From assembly GCF_003573695.1 (NCBI RefSeq), contig NC_039361.1, positions 38,857,393-38,921,392 on the forward strand: a stretch of DNA of 64,000 bases, in the 5' to 3' direction. The position numbers and the translations under genes are program-made. Positions 1-11,493 of the stretch are shown piece after piece (position 1 is the first letter of the stretch; every line of letters begins with the position of its first letter). Source of the stretch: Papaver somniferum (Eukaryota; Streptophyta; Magnoliopsida; Ranunculales; Papaveraceae). The notes beneath the pieces were generated by a model. That model did no database searches. It was not told the origin of the DNA and saw only the letters and a program-made list of their open reading frames with translations.

Positions 1-900
1 GTTAAAATTATTAAGCAGAAAAACAATTTCTTGTGTGGCATCCAACCAGGCAAACACCCTCTTATATATCTTGACGTTCTTTAATCTCCAAAGACGGACA
101 AATTTGTACTGCATTATGCAAGAATATGGGCCGTGCATATTTGTCTGGAAGAAGTTTTATGAGAAAAAAATTGTAAACAAAGCTTCAAAGATTCCAGATT
201 GATATAGAAATCAAACAACTTAAGACACTCTACAACTTAGGACACTCTACAAGTTGTGAAACATGATAGAGATATTAGGGTAACCACGTAAAAAAATGAT
301 TGTGCAGATAACATGAAAGTAAAAAGAATAAGTTCTGAATTAGCTTGTTCCAGTTGTTTCTTTATAATTCAATTCCCTCCAACGTATCCAATCTTATAGC
401 CAAGAAACTTGATTTCAAATTCTCTCAGTTTTTTTTTTTCCTATACAAGAGAATCCTTGGAGTAAAAGGAAGTCGGATGTCATCACATCTTGAGTTAAAA
501 ATAGCTGGGGAAATATTTGGGCTCACAAAAGAAAAGATGAAGGCAAAACAGGTTCAATATGTATCGCACATACTAAAGATGTGAGATATTGTGTAGGGGT
601 TCAAAGGTGTGACCAAGTTTATTTTCATTTTGATCGAACAAAAGGTGTGACAATAGGATACTGCAATTCGCTTGTCTTGAGTCTCTTGACTCTTGATCAG
701 TCTCTTGACTCTTGATCCTTCACTGAAACATCTCTACTGAAATAAGGATGAACTAAGAATTGTGAAGCAGTAAATACCTCATCTCAACCCTAACGAAGTT
801 AGTGTAAGCTCGCTGGGCTCAGGTAATAAGCCCACAAAAATATAAGAAACATAAAACTTCCGACTGGAATGACTGTGGCTACAATTCAGCTTCTTCAAAG
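1..900. other. left flank of the LINE insertion, no gene recognised
   Basis: This is the pre-insertion locus left of the 14-bp LINE target duplication; it was once contiguous with sequence from 58375 onward. A 79-codon open frame at 345-584 (+) ends in a lysine-rich stretch, but I recognise no family and it has no visible partner exons. It could be a decayed repeat or a terminal exon. Apart from a short tandem duplication (681-718) nothing is structured here. Confidence 0.5.
681..718. repeat. 19-bp tandem duplication
   Basis: GTCTCTTGACTCTTGATC occurs twice head to tail with a 19-base period. The copies differ only at the last base (A or C). It probably arose by replication slippage. Confidence 0.9.
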
Positions 901-914
901 CCATACCATGAATA
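901..914. repeat. LINE target-site duplication, copy at the LINE 3' end
   Basis: CCATACCATGAATA lies immediately beyond the LINE 3' end. The identical 14-mer is at 58361-58374 next to the LINE 5' end. A 14-bp duplication fits target-primed reverse transcription by an L1 element and fixes both element borders although they are 57.4 kb apart. Confidence 0.9.
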
Positions 915-975
915 CATTCTTCTTTATTCAAAAAGAAATTTTATTGATGAGATTTATGAATTAAGAGATTACAGA

Positions 976-3900
976 TTATTGATCCATGACGATCCAAGTA
1001 TTGATATCAGGAGGGAAAGTTTCATAATACTCAAAATTAGAACAACTAATCCTAGCTTTTTTAGCAATATTGTCTGCGGCTCCATTCTCATCTCTTCTAA
1101 CTGATTGACACAACCATAATGGTCTGTTCTGTAAAAAAACTTTATATCTAAAATAAGAGGGAGGATCCATGGACACTCTTAGATGGACAAGGTTAGACAT
1201 GATTTGCGCCATTTTCTCCGCAAAACCCAAAAAACAATGAATTTATATCTAATTTTGATGATATGTTCCTCTTATAAGACTTTACATTCCTACCAAAAAT
1301 AAACGCAATTCGAGATAGAAAACTTCACCATCTACCGATCTTAATTTCAACCGTTAACTTTGAACATATCATCAAGATATTAGACTTAAATTCATTACTG
1401 TTTGGATTTTGCGGAGAAAATGACGCAAATCATATCTGACCTTGTCCATCTAAGAGTGTCCATAGATCCTCCCTCCTAAAATAATACCATGATTTGACCA
1501 ATGAACATAAGGATCAGATTCCTTGACAGACTTTATTAGTAGTTCATTATCAGATTCAAAAACAACTCTCTCTATCTCCAGGTAGCTGGCCCATTCAACC
1601 ACATCTTTGAGTTCCAGGCATTCCAGCTGCTCCACTTCTTGTTATGGAATTAACCTTCCTTCAAGATATTTTCCTTTGGCTCCTTAGCATGAACCTGCAA
1701 AGTCACGTAGTATCAGTCCTAAACCTGTTTTTCAACTTCTTTTTTAAAAAAAGCATCTATATTTATTTTCATGAAACCAATATTAGGGGGATCCCAGTTT
1801 TTCCCATTCTCTGCTAATTGAACAGAGTGTAAGTTATTGGACACGCTTGAAACTGGACAACATTGATTAGCTAGGAGTTTTATACGCTCAATAGTAGTAA
1901 CCCTGTTTGGTTTTAGATTTTGGAAGATAGCTGCAAATCTATCTTTCCAAATCATCCAAACAGTAATCATAAGAGTATAACGGTTTGCTTTAATTGAGTA
2001 GAGTTTACTCCTGTTGAAATATTACCTACAGAAAATCAACTTAAAATTCGGTAGAAAACATCAGTATGATCATTATGAACCTGAGATACATTAACACTAA
2101 CCCCCAATCATACTGATTGCATAAGGACAATCAAGGAACAAATGCTCACTAGTTTCATGAGTGAAGTTACATGAACTACAATGAGTGTCTATGTCTGTTT
2201 TGTATCTAGAGATCTTATCTCTAATTTGAACAATATTTCTAAGGCATTTCCAAATGTATAACTTCACTTTATGAAGGAGTTTAGTTTTCAAAAGAAATTT
2301 CCAAACAGAAGTACTTACAGGAGAATTATAAAATTGATTTGATCAGTTGTGTGCATTCACTAAACAGTTGTAATCACTTTTAACAGAGAAGTCGTCTTTT
2401 TTATCATGCATCCAAACAAGAGTATCCTCACATGAATTGACAAAATCATACTAGCAATCTCATCATTAAATGAAATTCCAATCAAAACAGTATTCCAAGA
2501 CCTAGTGTCAGGCAACAAAATTTCACAGACAAAAGTATAAGTTGAAGAGAAACTAGCAGTTATAGCAGACTCATGTGGTTGATTTATTCCTATAATCCAA
2601 TTATACATCCAAATTTTAACCTTAGTGCCATATCTCGACCAACAAGTATTTTTTTAAACCAAATCTAAGCCATTATAGATATCCCTCCAAATCCAAAAAC
2701 AATTATCATTAAGCTTGTTTTGATGCAAAAAAAAAAACATTATTCTTGGAGTATTTAGCTTTCAAGACTTTAGTACTTAGATCATCAGGATATTTGCATA
2801 TTTTCCAAGATAGTTTAGCAATCAAAGCCTAATTAAAGATTTCTAAATTCCTAAATGCAAGACCACCTAACTATTTTGAAGTCAAAGACTAATCCAGGAT
2901 ATGAAACAAATTCCTCTATTACAATTATGGCCCACCAGAAATTTCTTTGTAGAGAGTCAAGTTTAGTGATAATATTATTATGGATTTTAAAACAACCCAT
3001 CTGGTGGATAGGGATGGCATTCAAAACGTACTTAACCATAGTAATTCTACCAGATTGGTTTAGAGAGGTACTACACCAATTGTTTAGTCTAGCTTCAAAA
3101 GACTGCACAATATGAGAGAAATATTTTTGTTTATTTTGACCCAAAAGCATAGGAACACCCCAATAGGTATCAGAATCACTGGCAATGCTCATATTAAGAG
3201 CATTAGCTAAATCCTCACAAGAGCTGGGACTCATGTTCTTGCTAAAATAGACACGAGATTTTTGAAAATTAAGAAGTTGTCCAGAAAGCATACCAAAATC
3301 CTTTAGTATCTGAAGAATACCATCAACATTGTTCATATTAGCTTTTGTGAAGATAAGAATGTCATTTTCAAATAACAAATGAGACATAAAAGGGGCTCTC
3401 TTAGCAGCTTTAACACCAGAAATGATTTTATTAGTTTCTGCAATATGGAAACTTCTTGAGAGATACTCCATGGCAATGATAAATATGTGAGGATAGAGTT
3501 TATCTCTTTGTCTTAAACCTCTGGAAATATTATATTGTTGACAAGAAGAACTATTTAACAAAATATTAACACTGGTGGTAGATAGGCATTGATGAATGAG
3601 GTTACAGAAATTACCACAGAAACCAATTTTTTTTTTCAAAATATGTAAAAGAAAACTTCTTTCTAGTATATCAGAAGCTTTAGAAAGATCTAACTCAAGC
3701 CATAGTGCCAATATACCCTTTTTTATGTTTCATGGTGTGAATCATTTCATGAGCAATAATAATGTTGTCATGAATATATCTACTAGGAACAAATGCAACC
3801 TGGTATGGGATATCATCTTTTTGAGATAAGGTTTTATTCTATTTGTGAGAATTTTAGAAATAATCTTGTAAGAGATATTACAAAGACCAATAGGTCTAAA

Positions 3901-4145
3901 ATCAGAGGGAGTTTTTGGGTCTTTACACTTAGGAATCAAAGATATTAAGTCTTATTTAGACTTCTAGGCATAAACCCAGACTCAAAATACCTTTGGACCA
4001 TATCTATGATATCACTACCAACATGCTTCCATTGAGTTTGGTAAAATCCTGCTTGGAATGCATCTGGACCAGATGAGCTCCAAGTAGACATGCTTTTAAC
4101 TACATATTCAATTTCCTCCTTAGTAGGAGTACTCATCGAGATAAC
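976..4145 (-). pseudogene. LINE ORF2, C-terminal part: reverse transcriptase, zf-RVT, RNase H
   Basis: Reading down the minus strand there is a GPDAF motif (the usual GPDGF) near 4070, then FRPIGLCNISYKIISKIL (about 3900-3840), then ELDLSKASD near 3690. The catalytic F/YADD box reads FEND in LLFENDILIF, so a metal-binding aspartate is lost. A zinc-binding zf-RVT segment with CSSC...H...H...C follows at 2097-2291. An RNase H domain comes next: MKINIDA near 1770, VVFESDNELL near 1560 and DENGAADNIAKKAR near 1065. It is split at 1157-1475 by a MITE. Open pieces sit in different frames, showing several frameshifts. In a live element this protein would nick DNA and copy the LINE RNA; this copy cannot. 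Confidence 0.88.
1157..1475. mobile_element. Mutator-type MITE inserted in the LINE RNase H domain
   Basis: A 319-bp foldback. Its ends, GAGGGAGGATC and the reverse complement, continue as imperfect terminal inverted repeats of about 100 bp (1157-1262 against about 1365-1475). It is flanked by a 9-bp duplication CTAAAATAA (1148-1156 and 1476-1484). Long inverted repeats with a 9-bp duplication are typical of Mutator-like MITEs. Removing it restores the RNase H reading across WSNHGIIL and FLQNRPLWLCQSV. It has no coding capacity. Confidence 0.88.
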
Positions 4146-5944
4146 ATTATTGAAAAGATGAGGGTACCCAAATACACCACAATCTTTTTGTTTCAAATTA
4201 TAAGTCCTCTTATCAAGTGTGATCGTCTATGGACAAAGTGGAGACAATACAACAACTTCGGTATTCACACTTTTTGTGATCGTCTATGGATACGGTATCG
4301 AGACAATACAACAATCAAAGTGTGATACTTGATAATAAGTTCGGTAATAACCAAACTCTATAGGATCACTATCAAGTATGACGGATTTAACGTATGTGTA
4401 TTTTACTTTATTATAATAACAATTATAATTCGGAAATCAAAGTAAAAGACACAACAAGATTTTGTTAAAGAGGAAACTGCAAATGCAGAAAAACCCCGGG
4501 ACCTAGTCCAGAATTGAATACTCTCAGAATTAAGCCTTTATATAAAATCTAAACCAACTTCGTATAGTTGAGACCGAGCAGACTACCCCTAGCTACTTAG
4601 TTCCCTCAGTATCCCTGCGCTTCCAACTTCAAGAGTCACGCACTGGTACAATTCTTTTGGATCGTATTCCAAACAGTAAAGGAACAACAAATCTGTTTGG
4701 TAACAACTCCTTAGATTCTTTTCAAGATAAAGATATCTTAAGTCATACACAAAGGCTCTTCTATTTAATCTAATAAACTCCTTTGCCTGGTTAGATCAAT
4801 CTAATTTAACTATCGAAATATTCAAGTCTAGATTCGTAATCAATCAATAGAGATCTCAAAGAGAAACTATAAAGCGATGCCGATCTCACGCAACCAATCA
4901 ATCGAATAAATCTGATTCTTGTTAGATCCCAACCGATCAAGGTCTGTGCATACAATTCACAAGATAGGAAAACCAATAAGAAACCTTCTTCATCTCCAAA
5001 TCTTCTTTAATCGTCAATAACCTGCACAACACCACTTGAATCTCTTGTGATCAATCACGCACAGAACGGAGTCTGTTAACAATGGATTATCACAAGATGT
5101 CTTTAGATCTAACAACAGTTCTAAAGATCTCGTCGATACATGGATCTAGTTTGAGTGAATCTTATATCATAAGAGAAGATTCTCAAGAATAAACAAACTA
5201 GATGCAATCAAAGTTTCAACAAGCGTTAGTAAATCAAATCAATCGAAAACTAATAACACTGCAGTTATCTAGTTTCCCGCCAACGGTACTTGTAGAGCTT
5301 CTTGATCTCACAAAAGTCTTTAAACGAGCGGTCGTAAGAGATTTCACCTAATTAGGATACTTTCCTCTCCGAGTAGACGGATCCACCAGAAATAACAAGA
5401 AATGAAGTTTTCCTGAATCTTAGGATAGTTTGCTAGAAATACAAACTTAGGTATTTATAGACCAAGGATGTTTGGACATCAAGGAATTTCCAAAACGGAA
5501 ATATTCTCAAGATATGCAATGAATAAAAAAATTCGGTTTTCATAATTCCAATAAATGCTTGTCCAATATTTCCTAAATCTCTCAATAGAAAATCTCCAAT
5601 TAGTAAATGCACATTACTAATTTTTATTTTCTAGAGGTATGCATTTAACTGCTAGTAATTAAAGCATATAAAACCAAAAACCTTAATTAAAATATTCTCA
5701 ATTTATTTCGACACAGGATCACCCTTGAGTACTAAGGAATATCTTTGAACAATAAATGATAAGAGTTACTGCTCGTGTTCAAAGTATGTTGACATCTTTT
5801 CACTGTAAATACTTATTTCATATTTACATGGATTTACATTCTTGGAATCGGTCATACCACACTTCTAAACAAGTTTAGAATTGGTTTCCCTGTATTCCAA
5901 GACTACTATGTGATTGATCAAATACCAAATCACATACATGGGTT

Positions 5945-6275
5945 CAATCGGTTCTACCAATCACTAGGATCAGTTATACCTCAATATGGAAATACTTGTG
6001 ATCAGTCACACCAGTTACCAGGACCGATTACAGCAGTTACAAGGATCGGTTTCATCTACACATGGTATTTATTGTGATCGGTCACACCAGTTATCAAGAC
6101 CGGTTACATCAGTTACCAAGACCGGTTACATTAATTACAAGGATCAATTACACATACTCATGATCGGTCACACCAATTACTAGGATCGGTCACACTAATT
6201 AATAGGATCGGTCATACCAACACACAGTGATTACTTAGGATCGGTTACACCAATTAATAAAAACCAGTCATACCA
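5945..6275. repeat. minisatellite inside T2 LTR copy 1
   Basis: About ten degenerate units of roughly 22-30 bases with core GGATCGGTCACACCA and TTACCAAGACCGG. The same LTR position in copy 2 (20200-20440) has a differently built array, so the tract has turned over since the copies separated. Confidence 0.75.
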
Positions 6276-7204
6276 AATCATAAGTCAGGCATTGTGGTTA
6301 GTTATACTAAGATACATAACATAAGTTAAGATCGGTTCTACCATTTCACACATATTTTTCATCCAAAGATTTGCAATGAATAGCCGGACCGATAAGCCTA
6401 ATGATGTCCCTTTCGATTCATAAAACAAGTTTATGAATGTACTTCCTTTAAACAAATGTAAAACATTGTTTCCTAGGATGAAATCTTCATCATAACCCAT
6501 TCACATAATCATAACAATATATACAAGATCATGTCGATGTCATATCTGTTAGAGTACTGCTCGGTTGAACTCGCAAGCGTTGCTATCTCAAGCTTGTTTG
6601 TCAAGTTTAGTTGATCAAAACTATAGTCTTGATTTCAAGTCTACTTATAGCTATGTCTCGGATTAGGATAGAATGTGTAGTTGAGATTTAGACTTCACCG
6701 GTTCATCGATTGAAGACGAAGATCTACTGAGGTGAGCATGGAGGAACTTCATCAACAAAAGGTATGTGGAGACTAAAACTTATCTATCATTCAGAAGTCT
6801 ATTCTATTATATCTTCTAATGAGACTAAGTCGTATAGCTATATAGACTTTTATATTATACACATTTGATATTTCAAGTTGAGTTTACCTCGCTTATCTAT
6901 TTATCGAAATATGTGTTGGAAGCTTTTTGCTTTAACTATGTTCATCATTATTCTTGACGAGTTTACTTGGAGACAAATTTATTTATTGGAAACTAAATAT
7001 TAAGTCAAAAGATGATCATGTTAAAATTTCCTTGAAACATCTTACATGATTTGTGTGAGACAATCATTTGATGTCAACTTGGAAAGTTTCGTATTGATCA
7101 TTCGATCACTTGAAAATTACTTGAAGCTAATAGTTTGTGTGAGACAGCTATTGTCGTCTTCTAAGGATGCTTCAATGATTGAAATGGGAGTTTAGAACAA
7201 TTAA

Positions 7205-7470
7205 CCATGTCTGGATACAACACGGTATGCATACCTAGTATGTGAACTGTATTGTTATGATTCAGGTCCGGGAACCTTATTTGTGTACCTAGTATGCGAA
7301 CGGTTTTACATGTAAATGTATGGGAACCTTGTTTGCGTACCTAGTGTGCGAACGGTTTCACGTGAGTTAGGTCCGGGACAACTGTTTGCATACCTGGTTT
7401 GTGAACGGCTGGACAAGACCAAGGTCCGGAGCTGTTGTTTGCATACGTGGTTTGCGAACACATTGGTTAA
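7205..7470. repeat. minisatellite in T1a 5' LTR
   Basis: Four to five units of about 60 bases, each with GTCCGGGAACCTTG, TTTGCGTACC and TATGCGAACGG elements. A matching array is at 13917-14170 in the 3' LTR. Arrays at the corresponding place in T1b and in the solo LTR are built from a palindromic unit instead. Confidence 0.75.
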
Positions 7471-8347
7471 GTTCCAAAATCGGTTAAGTATGATTCCCAT
7501 ATTCATGAATTAAACATTTATGAACTAAGGAATGCAGTCTTTCCAAACCGTGGCTTAATGTTCATGAACTGATTCTTGTATAAGTACTTTGTACAATTAC
7601 GAATGAATCCGTTTTTGTTTCAATTTGTTTCATATATATTTCTATGAGATACTGGAAATTTGAACAACTCTATTTGAAACACAATTAGATTCATTTGATT
7701 ATCTTTCATGATTGATTGATCATCATTATGACGCCCCAACCTAATCACCTGCTTAGTTAATAGGATTACCGATTTTAAGAAACATAGTTACATAAAGTGC
7801 TAATAACAAAACCCAAACTCTCTGATATTATATAAATTATAAATCTCTCGAGTGATAAGAATATAATAATGTGTTGTTTTATAAAGGAAGAAAGAATACA
7901 TACATAAAGATAAACAAACATCTTCAGTTCGCTAAAACTTTATGCTACAAACACGAATATCTTCATGTGCACCATTTCTTCGAGTAACTGAAAACTGAAG
8001 TGGGAACGAGTGAGCACATCATCCCAAAGGGGTGCCCAATGGAAACAAATAACTCTCAAGTAATCACTAACATGCTTCACAGTTCTAAATGATTATAAAT
8101 TGACAGTAAACAAGAAGAAACTAATCATTCATCTATTTATGCATCATTAAGCAAGTGTCACTCTAACCTCGCCAAACTCAATGGAGAAGACGACGCGAGA
8201 GCAACCCTAATCAGTAATAATAACATCGTCCACACAGAGTGCCCATATAAACCATGATTCAGAATATTATCATCAAGATCAGAAAGTTAGACAAACAAGT
8301 ATGATATGCGCACGAGTTATTTCCTTCAAATAAAATAGTATATATAA

Positions 8348-8602
8348 TATTAAGACGGAAGGGCATCCGCCATACTAAGTAATATTAAAACGGAAGGGCA
8401 TCCGCCATACTATCTTAAGACAATAAATTTAAAAGATATAATATTCAAACAGAACAGCATCCGCCCTACTAGGTAATATTAAAACGGAAGAGCATCCGCC
8501 ATACTTTCTTAATGCAATAGAATTAAAAGATATAATATTCAAACGGAAGAGCATCCGCCGTACTAAATAATATTGTCGACGGAAGATCATCCGCCTTACT
8601 TA
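8348..8602. repeat. minisatellite in the D-type solo LTR
   Basis: Six copies of a unit with core ACGGAAGAGCATCCGCC and CATACT, spaced by TAATATTAAA. Each core holds CGGA and TCCG as an inverted repeat. It is absent from the D element at 47869-55024, which has a different short repeat (GATGCCGGGTTTTTCCACACC) there. Confidence 0.8.
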
Positions 8603-9314
8603 ACTTAGCAAGGAGCCGTGGAGAAAACACGGACACTCCTCGCAAGGAAATCTCACAATGCATATCACACACAAACACAATCACAGATAGCAAACATCAC
8701 AAATGTAAATATAACATACGTTCCGTACAGAAGAACACAAAAGTGATACATCAAAGTACATGCAATCAATGCACATAAATAGTAAAGTCTCATCATGCTC
8801 GCAAATAAAGGAAAGCTTAATGATTACAAGAAGGTTATAGAGTTCCCACCTGATTTGATGACAAGCCACGCCTACCTCGAAATCCACAATCCACTGTCTT
8901 ATGCTTTGGGTTGATCGTAGTTAGTAAAGATCAACTGTTAATAACATAAACACTCTAAGAGATTATCCCATAAGGCTCATACAAGGTTCATAACATAATC
9001 TCAGACAATCCTCTAGTTATAAACTAAGTGACCCATCTAATGGTTCTAAGCACATTCATAGTTCTACACCTTTTCATTATCTATCTTTTAACACATCTTT
9101 TCATTATCTATCTTTTAACACATCCAAGGTTTTACTAATTCCATTGGTTGGTTCTGTAGCCCATTAAATAAGTCTTTAGGAAGATATACAACTTTGTAGA
9201 AAGTAGCAAAGGTCAACTCAGACCACAAGTGGTCCAATTCATCTAAATAGGAAAACTAGAAATAAGCCCAAGTCTACTAAACTCGGCCCATTAACACAAG
9301 GCCTGGTCTATCTT

Positions 9315-9458
9315 GGTCAAACTAACGGTCACTGACGGTCAACGAGTCAACTACAGTCCACATCCAAGGTCAGGTCAAGTCCTGGTTAAATGGTCAAGGT
9401 CTACTGAGTCAAGTCGGGTCAAGACAGGTAACTCAGTGAGTCAATACAACTCAGTCAA
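9315..9458 (-). promoter_or_regulatory. cluster of nine W-box cores in the D-type LTR
   Basis: In LTR sense (minus) there are nine TTGAC cores in 144 bp, every one followed by C or T. They match TTGACY, the binding core of WRKY transcription factors: five GGTCAA and four AGTCAA on the plus strand. Equivalent clusters occur in both D LTRs (49086-49200 and 53065-53179). Stress-responsive transcription of the LTR is an inference; the motif count is observed. Confidence 0.55.
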
Positions 9459-11493
9459 CAAGACTGATTCATGTTATACAAACCAAGGCCCTTGCTCAGG
9501 CAACTTCTAATGCACAAACAAGATGCAATACAAATGCAAACACCCAAACCCTATAACTCAAATACAAACCTAATCTACCACTAACTAATATACAGTTCAA
9601 AACATCAACACCATCACCTACATTCCAGTTACATTCATTCAACCCATCTTCTTTATAGTATTTACAACACTACTGACCATAACTAGTTCCACTACTAGAT
9701 CTGAATCTTATAACTCATTTAAGATATCAAAACCAACAACTCACATACACTGACAACTTCAGTAATTCCACCAAAGCTTTATAACCAACCACATAAATTT
9801 CCTCAAACTCAGCTCAAACAAACCATTATCCTTCATTCATAGTTTATCAACTCCATCTTTGTAGTTCATTAGCCAAATGCACACTCCATAACAACATCTA
9901 GCTCAATTAGCACAATCACTCACAGTCAACTCCATTCATCCCTAGATGTAGCTTCCCTGCGACACATCAACATCATTTCCTTTGTAGCTTCAGTCCTTGT
10001 ATAAACCGAACACTTCTGAGATTCAAACATCCCACAATCACCAGACCATGTTTCCTGCAACATCACATTCATTGAAATCAACTGCAGCTCCACCAACAAA
10101 GCAATACCAATCTCACCTTCTGCTCATTCTTCCATGATACCACTAAAACCAATTGCTCCGACTCAAGTACCATGTACAACCAAACTGAGTCTCTACCAGT
10201 TAGATTAACTTCAACTGCAACTTAACAGATCCATTACCATTTCTCTATCAACAGACCTGCAATTTTTTCCATGTATTCGACAACACCTGTAGTTACCATT
10301 TCACAGACCAACCACCATCTCTATTTCTTCTCACCATCGATACAAACTTTAAAGACACCAGCCACCAATTACAATCATCTTCATCCAACTGAGATATTCA
10401 GCTTGAAACTCTAACTTCTAACTTTCCATTGATAACAAGTCAAGCATCATCTTCTTCTTGTTAAACTCAACACCATAGTTCTAATTCCAGGGAATCTAAA
10501 ATCCAAACATTAGAAAGAACCCTAATTAACTAATTTGGGGAAGAACATAACATAAACCTTAATTTTCGATTCCATCACATAAATTCTCAATCCTTAATCA
10601 TAACCTCAATTAAAAGTAAACTCATCTATAAACTAACAAATAACAATAATTTCATAAAGAAATTTCAAAACAGAAACCCTAATTAAATCTCTGATTTACA
10701 TTTTCTCTTCGATTCAACATCAGAACACTTTCACTTCGTCGATTTGACGACAACCTTTCTTTTCTTCATCCATCAGCATCTCGATTCACTTCTCAAATTC
10801 ATATTAAACCCTATTTCGATCTTCTCAGTAGCAACCATATCATTAACTTCCTGTGCTCAATCAACCACCGTACCATCACCTTCATCTCTAATCAAACCAG
10901 CTAATAAGCTTTCTATGAAACTCTCACGCAAAGGCCTCAAATTTCTGAGATTGAGATCGGCAGAGAAGATAAGAGGAGAAAACAGAGAAGAAGAAAGAAG
11001 ATAAGAGAATGAATTCTCTTCGACACGTTGGGTGGTGATAAGGCCAACATAAAATGATAAAGGCACCCAGATAAAGGATAAGGGAAGCCAGGCGGTTTAG
11101 ATGCAAAAGTGATTATTTTGCCCCTCTCATTAACTTGATAATATCTTCTTCGTCTGATATCCGATTGACACGTTCGAGTAGTCTATCTCGCATAAATTTT
11201 CGTGATCTATTCGATGATACTAATTTCGTATCTAGATCGTTGTTAGATTAATTTCTATTAATTAAAATCTACATTAACTAATCGAGTCATTAGCGGCTAA
11301 AACGTCTCTTGACTTGTATAATCGCGTTGACGAGCTTGAGGATCCTTACAATCATATTTGATCTAGAAGTGTTAGATGAATGTGGTTAAGACAAAAGTGT
11401 TCATATGGCTAACTTCGGTAAACTGTTATTGAGCCAACTCACTATACATGTGTAGGTACGGTTACCCATATCTAAATGGAGGTATATTTCATT

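Larger units (their letters stand above)
7727..11350 (-). mobile_element. solo LTR of a D-related family
   Basis: It begins on the minus strand with TGTAAGGATCCTCAAGCTCG at 11350 and ends at 7727, flanked by ATCAT at 7722-7726 and 11351-11355. The uninterrupted site is seen in the T1a 3' LTR at 14428. It shares both ends, a GTGAGCACATCATCC block, W-box clusters and a leader-like CT-rich part with the D LTRs at 47869-55024. The 3.6-kb length is large for an LTR. No ORF of note. Confidence 0.82.
6547..11493 (+). repeat. 5' LTR of T1a, truncated and split
   Basis: 6547-7726 and 11351-11493 align to the T1a 3' LTR (13253 onward); the gap is a D-family solo LTR. After ATTTCATT at 11493 the sequence leaves the LTR and enters internal sequence, so the promoter-distal half, including the block shared by T1 and T2 LTRs, is deleted. 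Confidence 0.8.

Noticed and set aside
345..584. 79-codon frame as a host gene
   Set aside because: No recognisable family, no partner exon and T-rich low-complexity content. Left as part of the flank description.
4202..4260. First guess that the T2 solo LTR begins at 4202
   Set aside because: Comparison with copy 2 extends the LTR to 4151, where TG..CA ends and an exact ATTAT duplication agree. The 4151-4196 codons are LTR, not LINE.
8348..8602. CRISPR-like spacing of ACGGAAGAGCATCCGCC repeats
   Set aside because: Spacers are themselves repeated (TAATATTAAA) and the tract lies in a plant LTR. It is a minisatellite.
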